From Allomesorhizobium camelthorni (GTDB lineage: Bacteria; Pseudomonadota; Alphaproteobacteria; Rhizobiales; Rhizobiaceae), in contig NZ_JAAKZF010000029.1 of the NCBI RefSeq assembly GCF_011045125.1, positions 1 to 64,000 of the forward strand: DNA of 64,000 bases, in the 5' to 3' direction. The notes beneath the pieces were generated by a model. That model worked only from the letters and a program-made list of their open reading frames with translations. It was not told where the DNA came from and searched no databases. Below, piece by piece: positions 27,261 to 36,865 of this stretch. The position numbers and the translations under genes were made by a program. Every line of letters starts with the position of its first letter. The first letter of the stretch is position 1.

Positions 27261-27847
27261 TGCGCATCATCCGCGCCGCCGACTGCCGCCGCATGCCGTG
27301 GAAGAACGGCGGCGGCGAGACCGTCGAGATCGCCATCGCGCCCGAAGGGGCCGGCCTCGGCGATTTCGACTGGCGGTTGTCGATGGCGCGCGTAGAAGGC
27401 GACGGTCCGTTTTCGCTGTTCACCGGCGTCGACCGCACGCTGGCGATACTGGAAGGTGAGGGGATTTTCCTCGATGTCGAAGGCCGCATTCCGTTCGGGC
27501 TGACCCGTCATTCGGACCCGCTCTCGTTTCCGGCCGATGTACCGACGCGGGCGGCGCTGATCGCCGGCCCGATCACCGATCTGAACATGATGACGCGGCG
27601 CTGCAAGGTCGTCCATTCGATGCGCCGGCTGACTGTCAACGGGACGTTCGACGTGGCGTCGACAGCCAGGGAACTGCTGCTGTTTTGCCGTTCCGGCAGC
27701 GTTCGTATGGAAGCCGCCGGGAACCTGATTCTGGGGCCGCACGATACGCTGCACATGCGCGCCGTTCCCGCTACCCTTCCTCTTCGCGCAAGTCGCCCGG
27801 CAGAACTCTTCCTGGTCGAGATCATGGCCGCCGCAGCTACGGAATAG
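27260..27847 (+). CDS. hutD: HutD-family protein
   Basis: 195-residue cupin-fold HutD, thought to tune the hut pathway by holding urocanate levels in check. Family markers are RMPWKNGGGETVEIAIAP at the start, FDWRLSMARVEGDGPFSLFT and GPITDLNMMTRR. The start overlaps the hutU stop (ATGA), making it the last gene of the hut unit. A catalytic activity is not established for the family. Confidence 0.9.
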   Translation: MRIIRAADCRRMPWKNGGGETVEIAIAPEGAGLGDFDWRLSMARVEGDGPFSLFTGVDRTLAILEGEGIFLDVEGRIPFGLTRHSDPLSFPADVPTRAALIAGPITDLNMMTRRCKVVHSMRRLTVNGTFDVASTARELLLFCRSGSVRMEAAGNLILGPHDTLHMRAVPATLPLRASRPAELFLVEIMAAAATE

Positions 27848-28082
27848 GTTGCGGCAAAACCAGGGAATGCCGCCGCGAACCACGAAAAAGCCGGATTTTC
27901 TCGGTCCTGAATAGCTGCTCGTCGCCGCCTGGAATTGTCGCGAGACAGGTGGTGCTTTTTGGTATATCGCGTGCCGCAAGCGCATTTCGCCGCCTGCAAC
28001 CAATGGTCACTCAAAGCTTTTGGCGCGGTGGTGGCGGCGGTTTCCTCGCGATTCGTTGTGTGTTGAACGGACATAGGCCGTA

Positions 28083-31000
28083 ATGGATATTCAGACCGAC
28101 AAAGCCCGGAAGCAGAAGGCAGATGCCCGCTTCCCGGCAGCGGCCGAACAACCGATACGATCGAGCTTTCTTCAGGAAGACAGGTTGCGGGCGTTGGGCG
28201 AAAGCCTGGCAAGAGGCGAAATCCAGAATTTCTATGGGCTGGAGCCGTTCGATTTCCGCAAGCGCAATCGCGAAAACGCGGAAAAGATCCTCGAAACCTA
28301 TCGCTCCACCAATGCGGCCCAGGCGCGAGGCGAGCCGATAACGCCCGCCGCGCAATGGCTGCTCGACAACAATTATCTCGTCGAGGAAACAATTTTCCAG
28401 ATCAGGCGCGACCTGCCGGCGCGCTTCTACCGTGAATTGCCGACAATCAAGGTCGCCGACGGCAGGACCGTGCCGCGTGCCTTGGCGCTGGCCTGGATCT
28501 ATGTCGCGCATTCCGACAGCACCGTTTCGTCCCAGATGTTCAAGGCGGTGGTCGAAGGCTACCAGAACGTCGAGCCGTTCCGCATTGGCGAATTGTGGGC
28601 GCTGCCGTCGCTGCTGCGCTTCGTGCTGATCGAAAATCTGCGCCGCATCGCTGTGCGGGTGAAGCGTGCGCGGGAAATGCGCCAGATCGCCAACGAGGTC
28701 GCCGACCGCGTGCTTGCGGCCGATGAGGGCGAACAGCGCACGGCGATCCTCGACGACTATACCGTCCATGCCCGCGACACGACCTTCGCCACCCAACTGC
28801 TCTACAGGCTGCGCGACGGGTCGCAGAATGCCGGCAGGGCGCTGATCTGGCTCGAAGGCGAGCTCGAAAAATCCGGCACCGACGCCGAAGAAACCATCAT
28901 GGGCGAGCACCACACTCTGTCCAGCGGCAATGTTACGACCGGCAACATCATCCGCGGCCTTCGCCTGATCAACGATATCGACTGGACAGTCTGGTTTGAG
29001 GCGGTGAGCCCGGTCGATGCACTGCTGCGCGACCGGACCAGCTATGCGCTGCTCGATTTCCCGTCGCGGGACCAGTACCGCGCCGCGATCGAGGATCTGG
29101 CTCGCCGCGCCAATCTCAGCGAATATCACGTTGCCGAGCGCGCGACAGAACTGGCAGGATGCGCCGCGGCGGGCGCCGCTACGGCCGAAGAAGCGACAGT
29201 CGCCGAAACGGATGTCGGGTTCTTTCTGGTCGGCGAACGGCGTCAGGAGCTGGAAAAGGCCATCGGCTACCGCCCCGGCCCGGCACTCACCACCAAGCGG
29301 GCCTTCAAGAAGACGGGCTGGGCCGGCATCGTCGTACCGGTCTTTGCGCTGACTGTCCTGCTTCTGGCGCTCACCGGCAACGCGCTGTCCAATCTCGGCC
29401 TGTCGACGGCCTCAATCGCGGTGATGCTGGTGCTGTTTGCGGTGCCGGCCAGCGAAGGCGCGCTCGCCTTCTTCCACACGATCGTGCTCCAGTTCCTGAA
29501 GCCGACACGGCTTGTCGGCTACGAATACAAGGATGGCGTTCCCGTCGAGGCCCGCACGCTGGTGGTGGTGCCGTCGCTGATCGGCTCGCGCGACGATGTC
29601 GAGGAAAACATCCGCACGCTCGAAATCCACCATCTGGCGAATATGTCGGGCGAACTGCATTTCGCGCTGCTCTCCGACTGGCCCGACAGCGATACGGAGC
29701 AGACGCCGGTCGATATCGAGATTCTCGAGCATGCCAGGGCCCAGATCGCGCAGCTCAACGCCCGCTATCCGGCTTCCGCCGCCGGGCCGCGCTTCTATCT
29801 GCTCCACCGCCGTCGCCTCTACAACGAGACGCAGAAGTGCTGGATGGGCTGGGAGCGCAAGCGCGGCAAGCTGCACGAACTGAACCTGCTTCTGCGCGGC
29901 GACAGCGATACGACCTTCCTGCCGCCGGATGCGCCGTTGCCGGACGGCGTCGTCCATGTCATGACGCTCGACGCCGACACCAAGATGACCCGCGATGCGG
30001 TGACGCGGCTCGTCGGCAAGCTTTGCCACCCGCTCAACCGCCCCGAATTCGATCCGACGACGCGCCGTATCACCCGCGGCTATGCGATCCTGCAGCCGCG
30101 CGTGACGCCTTCGCTCACCACCGGTGACGAGGCTTCCTTCTTCCAGCGCGTCTTCTCCGCCAATCGCGGCCTCGACCCGTATGTGTTCGCTGTCTCGGAT
30201 CTCTATCAGGATGTGTTCGGCGACGGCTCCTTCACCGGCAAAGGCCTCTACCATATCGACGCCATGGAAGCGGCGCTGAAGGGCCGCATCCCGGAAAACA
30301 CCATCCTCAGCCACGATCTCCTGGAAGGCGCGCTGTCGCGCTCGGCTTTGGTGACAGACGTCGAGGTGGTCGAGGATTACCCGACCCGTTATTCGGTCGA
30401 CGCATCGCGCCAGCACCGCTGGGCACGCGGCGACTGGCAGCTGCTCGGCTATATCCTCGACCCAACCTCCGGCGTGCCGGCGCTGTCGCGCTGGAAAATG
30501 GTCGACAATCTGCGCCGCTCGCTGACCCCGATCTTCTGGGTGATGGCGGCGATCGCCGGCTGGACCCTGCTGCAGTTCACGCAGGCCGCGCAGTGGCAGG
30601 CGCTGCTGATCCTGACCTTGTTCATGGCGCCGACTTTCGAGATCATCGACGCGATCCTGCCGAAGAGCCGCGAAGCCACCGCGCGTGGCCATTTCAACGC
30701 ATTGTTCCGGGACGTCGCCTTCGGAACCGCGTTGGTGGCGCTGAAGATCGTGCTGATGGCGCACTCCGCCTGGATGATGGGCGACGCGATCGTGCGCACG
30801 CTCTATCGCCTGTTCGTCAGCCGCCGCAACATGCTGGAATGGCGAACCGCCTCGCAGGCGCAGAAGAGCAGCGGAAACGGGCTGGTGGCCTACTACCGGT
30901 TGATGTGGGGCGCCGTCGTCATCGCCTTCGCCGGCCTGGCGATCCCAGTGGCGGCCGATTCGACCGGCGCCTTCGTTGCATTCTTCTTTGCCATCTTCTG

Positions 31001-34000
31001 GGCCGGGTCTCCGGCTTTCGCATGGCTGATCAGCCGCTCGGCCGAGACCGAGGACCGGCTGCGCATCACGCCGAGCGACGAGGAGCGCCTGCGTGTCGTG
31101 GCGCGCCGCACCTGGGCTTATTTCGAGACCTACGTCACTCCGCACCACAACATGCTGCCGCCCGACAATTTCCAGGAAACGCCGCTTCCGGTGGTGGCCC
31201 AGCGCACCTCGCCGACCAATATCGGCGTCTATCTTCTGTCCGTCGTGTCGGCGCGCGATTTCGGCTGGATCAGCCTTGCCGACGCGCTCGGCCGCATCGA
31301 GGCGACGATGATCACGATCGAGCGTATGGAGCGCTTTCGCGGCCATCTCTACAATTGGTACGACACGGCGACGCTGAGGCCGCTCTACCCGCTCTACGTG
31401 TCGAGCGTCGACAGCGGAAATCTAGCCGGCCATCTGTTGGCGGTCGCCGCCGCCTGCGCCGAATGGGCCGAAGCGCCGTCCGTGCATCTGCAGGGCGAGT
31501 TCGAAGGGCTGCTCGACTGCGTCTCCATCCTCGAGCAGAGCCTCGAAGAGCTTCCAGACGACCGTCGCCAGCTGCGGCCGCTGCGCCAGCGCCTGCGCGA
31601 CCGCATCGAAGGCATGCGCCGCGCGGTCGATACGATCAAGCAGCAGCCCGAGATGGCGTCGATCCGCACGATCAACCTGGCTGTGCTCGCCGGCGAAATC
31701 CGCAAGCTCGCCAGCGCCATCCATGCGGAAGTCGGCTCGTCGCGCAGCGAAGCGCTGCCCGATTGGGCGCTGAAGCTGCAGGCAACCTGCGAGGCGCATG
31801 TTCACGACGCGCACAGCGACGAGAATGCGGTCGAAGTGTTGCGGGGCAGGCTGCTCGCTCTGCGCGAGCGCACGCGTAAGTTCGCGTTCGAGATGGATTT
31901 CTCGTTCCTGATGCGGCACGAGCGCAAACTTCTGTCGATCGGCTACCGCGTCGAGGAGCACCAGCTCGACGAGAGCTGCTACGACCTACTCGCCTCAGAG
32001 GCGCGGCTGACCAGCCTGTTCGCCATTGCCAAGGGCGACATCCCGACCGAACACTGGTTCCGGCTCGGCCGCCCGATCGTCGAGATCGGCTTCCGCGGAG
32101 CGCTGATGTCGTGGTCGGGATCGATGTTCGAATATCTGATGCCGCCGCTGGTCATGAAGGAGCCGCAGGGCGGCATCCTCAATCAGACGAGCAAGCTGGT
32201 GATATCCCGGCAGATCCAGTACGGGCGTTCGAAGAATATTCCGTGGGGCATTTCGGAAGCGGCCTACAATGGCCGCGACCGCGAAATGACCTATCAATAC
32301 ACCAATTTCGGCGTTCCCGGGCTCGGCCTGAAGCGCGGACTGGCGCAGAACACCGTGATCGCGCCCTATGCCACGGTGCTGGCGGCGCAGTTCATGCCGC
32401 ACCAGGCAGTGGAGAATCTGGAGCGCCTACGGTCGATCGGCGCGCTCGGCCGCTACGGCTTCTACGACGCGGTCGATTTCACCCCGCAGCGGGTGCCCGA
32501 AGGCAAGACCCACGCGGTGGTGTTCAATTACATGGCCCATCACCAGGGCATGTCGATCGTGGCTGTCGCCAATGCGATCTTCGAAGGGCGCATGCGCGAC
32601 CGCTTCCACAGCGACCCGGTGATCGAGGCGGCGGAGTTGCTGCTCCAGGAAAAGGCCCCGCGCGATATTCCGGTCGCCACCGTCAGGACCGAAGCAGGCG
32701 AGCGCGGCAAGATCGTGGAGGCAGAGCCCAGCGCTGATACCAGGTTCATCCTCGAACCTGCCGCTGCGCTGCGCTCGACCAATCTGATGTCCAACGGGCG
32801 CTACTCGGTGATGGTGACGGCGACTGGGTCGGGTTACAGCCGCTGGAACGATCTCGCGGTCACCCGCTGGCAGCCCGACCCGACGGAGGATCGCCTCGGG
32901 ACCTACCTGTTCCTGCGCGACACCGAGTCCGGCGATTGGTGGTCGGCGACGGCCGAGCCCAAACGCGCTCCCGGCGAGCACGCGCAGACGTTTTTCCGCG
33001 ACGACAAGGCGAGCTTCGTCAAGACTGTCGGCACGCTGCGCTCGGAAGTCGAGGTCATCGTCGTTTCCGAGGGCAATGGCGAAGGCCGCCGCATCACAAT
33101 CTGGAACGACGGCGACGCCGACCGCTTCATCGAGGTGACCTCGTTCGCCGAACTGGCGCTGGCGCCGGAGGCTTCCGACAGCGCCCATCCGGCTTTCTCG
33201 AAAATGTTCGTGGAGACCGAGATCTGGCCGGGCAACAGCACGATCTTCGCGCAGCGTCGCAAGCGAGACGCGAACGAGCCGGACATTGCAGCCGCGCATT
33301 TCGTCACCGATACGTTCGGCGCCAGCCGGGACACCGAAGCCGAGACCGACCGGCGCGCCTTCATCGGCCGAGGCAGGACTATCGCGAACGCGGTGGCGTT
33401 CGATCCCGGCGCGATGCTCGGCGGCAGTTCCGGTTTCGTGCTCGATCCGGTCATGGCGCTGCGCCGCCGTGTCCGGGTGCCTGCCAACAAGAAGGTGGAG
33501 GTGATGTTCTGGACGGTCGTCGGGGCCGACCGCGACGAGGTCGAATCGACGCTGGCCCGGCTGGACAACGCCGAGAGCTTTGCGCGCCAGGCGATGCTGT
33601 CCTGGACGCGGTCGCAGGTCCAGACCCGTCATATCGGCATGAGCCTGGCCGATGCCGCCAAGGGCCAGAAGCTTGCCCGCTACTTGATCTACCCCGATCC
33701 GTTCATGCGCATGCCGGGCGAGGTGATCACATCGGGCATGGGACACCAGTCGGCGCTGTGGCCGATGGCGATTTCGGGCGATTTTCCGATCTTCGCCGTC
33801 AGGATCAGCGACGTGGCCGACCTCGAAATCGTGTCGCAGGCGCTGCGCTTCCAGGAATATCTTCGTGCGCGCGGTCTGCTTGCGGACCTCGTCGTGGTCA
33901 ACGAACAGGCTTCGTCCTACGTGCAGGAACTGCAGCAGGCCATTGAATCGCTTTGCGAAAACAGCCGGTTGCGGGGCAAGGAGCACGGCCCGCGCCAGCA

Positions 34001-36644
34001 CATTTTCGCGGTGCGCCGCGATCTGATGGACGAGGTCTCCTACAGAACGCTGCTCGCTGTCGCGCGAATCGCGCTGCACACCAGGAACGGAACGATACCG
34101 GATCAGATCGAGCGTGCGGAAGTCTCCGCGCTCCAGGCGCGGGATGCGCTGCGCGAGGCCCAGGAAGGCGTAGCTGCCGTCTCGCCGACACCGCTGCGGG
34201 TTGCCGCAGCCGAAGTGGAAGACGCGCCGCTCCCGTCCGGAGACGGGCTCCTCTCGTGGAACGGGTTCGGCGGTTTCGACAAGGACGGCCGCGACTACGT
34301 GGTCAGGCTAACCGGCCGCCGCACGACGCCGCAGCCCTGGATCAACGTCATCTCCAATGTCTCGTTCGGCTTCCACACCTCGGCCGAAGGGGCCTCATTC
34401 ACCTGGAGCCGTAACAGCCGCGATTTCCAGCTCACGCCATGGTCGAACGACCCGGTCTGCAACCGGCCGGGCGAGGCGATCTACATCTTCGATCATGCGA
34501 CCGGCGAGGCGTTCTCGCCTTTCGCCGCGGTGCTGCGCGATCCAGCCGTGACGTACGAAGCGCGTCACGGGCAGGGCGTCAGCACCTTCAGCGCCGAGCG
34601 TGGGCCGCTTGCGATGGAGGTCACTCAGCTGGTCGATCCCGTCGATCCGATGAAGGTTTCGCGCCTGCGCATCCGCAATTTGGGGAATGCTCCAGCGCGG
34701 CTTCGGATCTATGGCTATGTCGAATGGGTGCTCGGCAGCAATCGCGCGAAATCGGCTCCGACCATCGTGCCGTCGGTCGACATAGCGACCGGCGCGCTTC
34801 TGGCGCAGAACGCCTACAGCCTGGAGTTCGGCGACCGCGTCGCATTTTTCGCTAGCGATGGCGACGCCCAATCGGTAACCGCCGACCGGCATGAATTCAT
34901 CGGCGGCGGCTCCGTCGAGGCCCCGCAAATGGCTGTTGAGGGTGCGAGCCTGAGCAGCCGCGTCGAAGCGGGTTTCGACCCCTGCGCGGCGATCGCCCGC
35001 GACGTCGAGGTTCCGGCAGGCGGCGAAGTCTCGCTGCTGTGGCTGCTGGGCGATGCCGCCTCGCCCGAGGAGGCGAGCGCCTTTGTCCAGCGACACCGCA
35101 CCAAAAACTTCGAAGAGCGGCTGGCCGAGAACGAGCGCGAATGGCGCGGGTTCCTCGATACGCTGCAGGTCGAGACGCCGGACAAGGCGCTGGACGCCAT
35201 GGTTAATCACTGGCTCCCCTACCAGAGCCTCGCCTGCCGCATCCGCGCGCGTTCGGCCTTCTATCAGGCGAGCGGCGCTTTCGGTTTCCGCGACCAGCTC
35301 CAGGACACGCTAGCGCTTTTGCTGCACGATCCGTCTCTGGCGCGCGACCAGATCCTGAACGCCGCCAGGCGACAGTTTCCGGAGGGCGATGTCCAGCATT
35401 GGTGGCTGCCGCGCACCGGCGCCGGCGTACGCACCATGATCTCCGACGACGTCGCATGGTTGGGTTCGGCCGTCGCTCGCTATGTCGGCGTCACCGGCGA
35501 TGCCTCGATCCTCGACGAGCAGGCGCATTTCATCAACGGGCCTGCGCTGATAGAGGGCGAGCATGACGCCTTCTTCACGCCCGATATCGCGCAGGAAACG
35601 GCGACGGTATACGAACATTGCGCCCGGGCGCTCGACCTTGCGGTGAAGCGAACCGGATCGACCGGCATGCCGTTGATCCTGGGCGGCGACTGGAACGATG
35701 GCATGAACCGCGTCGGCGAGGGCGGCAAGGGCGAAAGCGTCTGGCTGGGCTGGTTCCTGCTCAGGACGCTCGGCGAATTCGCGCCGATCGCCCGCGCCCG
35801 CAAGGACAACAAACGCGCGCAGCATTGGGACAAGCACGCAGCCGCGCTGAAGCGCGCTCTCGAAACCGCCGGCTGGGACGGCGAATGGTATCGCCGCGGC
35901 AGCTTCGATGACGGAACGCCGCTCGGATCGCGCAATTCCGACGAGTGCCAGATCGATTCCATCGCACAATCGTGGAGCGTGCTGTCGGGCGAAGGCGACC
36001 CGGCGCGCTCGCGCACGGCCATGGATGCGGCCATCCGTAGGCTCGTCGATGACGAATTGCAGATCGTGCGCCTGTTCACGCCGCCCTTCTCCGAAACCGA
36101 AAAGGATCCCGGCTATATCAAGAGCTATCCGCCGGGCGTACGCGAAAATGGCGGGCAATATACCCATGCCGCGACGTGGTTCGTGATTGCGCTCGCCGAA
36201 ATGGGCCGCGCCGATGAGACTTACCGCGTTTTCCGGATGCTCAATCCCGTCAACCACGCGGCCGACGAGGCCGCAGCCGAGCAGTACCGCGTCGAGCCCT
36301 ATGTGGTGGCCGCAGACATCTATTCCGAGGGCGACAAGGCTGGCCGCGGCGGCTGGACCTGGTACACGGGCTCCGCGGGCTGGCTCTACCGGGCGGCCGT
36401 CGAAGGCATTCTCGGCATCCGCAAGGACGGAAAAAATCTTGTCATCAATCCGGTCCTGCCGGGGCACTGGGATGGCTATTCCGCGACGCTCAGGCTCGCC
36501 GGCGCGACCTATAGAATTCGGGTGACGAGGGAAAAAGGCAGGAAGGCCGCGGCCGTCGAAATCGATGGTTCGAACGTGAAAGGTACTAGTTTTGCGCTCG
36601 TCGAGGGCGGCGAAATCGATGTGGTGGTCCGCATACCGGCCTAG
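28083..36644 (+). CDS. ndvB: Cyclic beta-1,2-glucan synthase
   Basis: Giant inner-membrane enzyme (2853 residues) that initiates, elongates and cyclises periplasmic beta-1,2-glucan from UDP-glucose, needed in rhizobia for osmoadaptation and nodule invasion. An N-terminal region (1-410) is followed by membrane segments (about 412-470, 809-858, 880-912, 937-980). A GT84 glycosyltransferase domain has the metal-binding DADT near residue 629 and QHRWARGDWQLLGY near 776. Glycan-binding repeats come next. The C-terminal GH94 domain has GGDWNDGMNRVG near 2535, which trims glucan chain length. ATG 28083 lacks a strong ribosome site. The reading frame is uninterrupted over 8.5 kb. The export partner ndvA follows. 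Confidence 0.97.
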   Translation: MDIQTDKARKQKADARFPAAAEQPIRSSFLQEDRLRALGESLARGEIQNFYGLEPFDFRKRNRENAEKILETYRSTNAAQARGEPITPAAQWLLDNNYLVEETIFQIRRDLPARFYRELPTIKVADGRTVPRALALAWIYVAHSDSTVSSQMFKAVVEGYQNVEPFRIGELWALPSLLRFVLIENLRRIAVRVKRAREMRQIANEVADRVLAADEGEQRTAILDDYTVHARDTTFATQLLYRLRDGSQNAGRALIWLEGELEKSGTDAEETIMGEHHTLSSGNVTTGNIIRGLRLINDIDWTVWFEAVSPVDALLRDRTSYALLDFPSRDQYRAAIEDLARRANLSEYHVAERATELAGCAAAGAATAEEATVAETDVGFFLVGERRQELEKAIGYRPGPALTTKRAFKKTGWAGIVVPVFALTVLLLALTGNALSNLGLSTASIAVMLVLFAVPASEGALAFFHTIVLQFLKPTRLVGYEYKDGVPVEARTLVVVPSLIGSRDDVEENIRTLEIHHLANMSGELHFALLSDWPDSDTEQTPVDIEILEHARAQIAQLNARYPASAAGPRFYLLHRRRLYNETQKCWMGWERKRGKLHELNLLLRGDSDTTFLPPDAPLPDGVVHVMTLDADTKMTRDAVTRLVGKLCHPLNRPEFDPTTRRITRGYAILQPRVTPSLTTGDEASFFQRVFSANRGLDPYVFAVSDLYQDVFGDGSFTGKGLYHIDAMEAALKGRIPENTILSHDLLEGALSRSALVTDVEVVEDYPTRYSVDASRQHRWARGDWQLLGYILDPTSGVPALSRWKMVDNLRRSLTPIFWVMAAIAGWTLLQFTQAAQWQALLILTLFMAPTFEIIDAILPKSREATARGHFNALFRDVAFGTALVALKIVLMAHSAWMMGDAIVRTLYRLFVSRRNMLEWRTASQAQKSSGNGLVAYYRLMWGAVVIAFAGLAIPVAADSTGAFVAFFFAIFWAGSPAFAWLISRSAETEDRLRITPSDEERLRVVARRTWAYFETYVTPHHNMLPPDNFQETPLPVVAQRTSPTNIGVYLLSVVSARDFGWISLADALGRIEATMITIERMERFRGHLYNWYDTATLRPLYPLYVSSVDSGNLAGHLLAVAAACAEWAEAPSVHLQGEFEGLLDCVSILEQSLEELPDDRRQLRPLRQRLRDRIEGMRRAVDTIKQQPEMASIRTINLAVLAGEIRKLASAIHAEVGSSRSEALPDWALKLQATCEAHVHDAHSDENAVEVLRGRLLALRERTRKFAFEMDFSFLMRHERKLLSIGYRVEEHQLDESCYDLLASEARLTSLFAIAKGDIPTEHWFRLGRPIVEIGFRGALMSWSGSMFEYLMPPLVMKEPQGGILNQTSKLVISRQIQYGRSKNIPWGISEAAYNGRDREMTYQYTNFGVPGLGLKRGLAQNTVIAPYATVLAAQFMPHQAVENLERLRSIGALGRYGFYDAVDFTPQRVPEGKTHAVVFNYMAHHQGMSIVAVANAIFEGRMRDRFHSDPVIEAAELLLQEKAPRDIPVATVRTEAGERGKIVEAEPSADTRFILEPAAALRSTNLMSNGRYSVMVTATGSGYSRWNDLAVTRWQPDPTEDRLGTYLFLRDTESGDWWSATAEPKRAPGEHAQTFFRDDKASFVKTVGTLRSEVEVIVVSEGNGEGRRITIWNDGDADRFIEVTSFAELALAPEASDSAHPAFSKMFVETEIWPGNSTIFAQRRKRDANEPDIAAAHFVTDTFGASRDTEAETDRRAFIGRGRTIANAVAFDPGAMLGGSSGFVLDPVMALRRRVRVPANKKVEVMFWTVVGADRDEVESTLARLDNAESFARQAMLSWTRSQVQTRHIGMSLADAAKGQKLARYLIYPDPFMRMPGEVITSGMGHQSALWPMAISGDFPIFAVRISDVADLEIVSQALRFQEYLRARGLLADLVVVNEQASSYVQELQQAIESLCENSRLRGKEHGPRQHIFAVRRDLMDEVSYRTLLAVARIALHTRNGTIPDQIERAEVSALQARDALREAQEGVAAVSPTPLRVAAAEVEDAPLPSGDGLLSWNGFGGFDKDGRDYVVRLTGRRTTPQPWINVISNVSFGFHTSAEGASFTWSRNSRDFQLTPWSNDPVCNRPGEAIYIFDHATGEAFSPFAAVLRDPAVTYEARHGQGVSTFSAERGPLAMEVTQLVDPVDPMKVSRLRIRNLGNAPARLRIYGYVEWVLGSNRAKSAPTIVPSVDIATGALLAQNAYSLEFGDRVAFFASDGDAQSVTADRHEFIGGGSVEAPQMAVEGASLSSRVEAGFDPCAAIARDVEVPAGGEVSLLWLLGDAASPEEASAFVQRHRTKNFEERLAENEREWRGFLDTLQVETPDKALDAMVNHWLPYQSLACRIRARSAFYQASGAFGFRDQLQDTLALLLHDPSLARDQILNAARRQFPEGDVQHWWLPRTGAGVRTMISDDVAWLGSAVARYVGVTGDASILDEQAHFINGPALIEGEHDAFFTPDIAQETATVYEHCARALDLAVKRTGSTGMPLILGGDWNDGMNRVGEGGKGESVWLGWFLLRTLGEFAPIARARKDNKRAQHWDKHAAALKRALETAGWDGEWYRRGSFDDGTPLGSRNSDECQIDSIAQSWSVLSGEGDPARSRTAMDAAIRRLVDDELQIVRLFTPPFSETEKDPGYIKSYPPGVRENGGQYTHAATWFVIALAEMGRADETYRVFRMLNPVNHAADEAAAEQYRVEPYVVAADIYSEGDKAGRGGWTWYTGSAGWLYRAAVEGILGIRKDGKNLVINPVLPGHWDGYSATLRLAGATYRIRVTREKGRKAAAVEIDGSNVKGTSFALVEGGEIDVVVRIPA

Positions 36645-36797
36645 CGGCAAAGAAAGTTGAACAACCTGCCGCCATATTTTTGCCGCACGACCGCCTTTTT
36701 TCTTTAAAACTCAAAACCTTAGCCATCACGCCAGATTACCGGTCGTTGTGATCTTTTGTTCGAAAACGGGGAACCGGCGGGCTATGTGCGCATTGTC

Positions 36798-36811
36798 TTG
36801 CCGCGCGGCAA
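36798..36811. promoter_or_regulatory. Palindrome in the ndvB-ndvA gap
   Basis: TTGCCGCGCGGCAA is a perfect 14-bp palindrome 54 bases before ndvA. It lies in a 221-bp gap whose first half (about 36660-36770) is unusually AT-rich. It may be a regulator site or a transcript hairpin; nothing identifies the binder. Confidence 0.3.
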
Positions 36812-36865
36812 ACGTTACGAGTCGCAAATTGATGCACTGCACAATTTTTATGACGAGGTAATTGA

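Noticed and set aside
29412-31346. Long minus-strand open frame under ndvB
   Set aside because: Antisense to the glycosyltransferase part of ndvB; no motif and no ribosome site.
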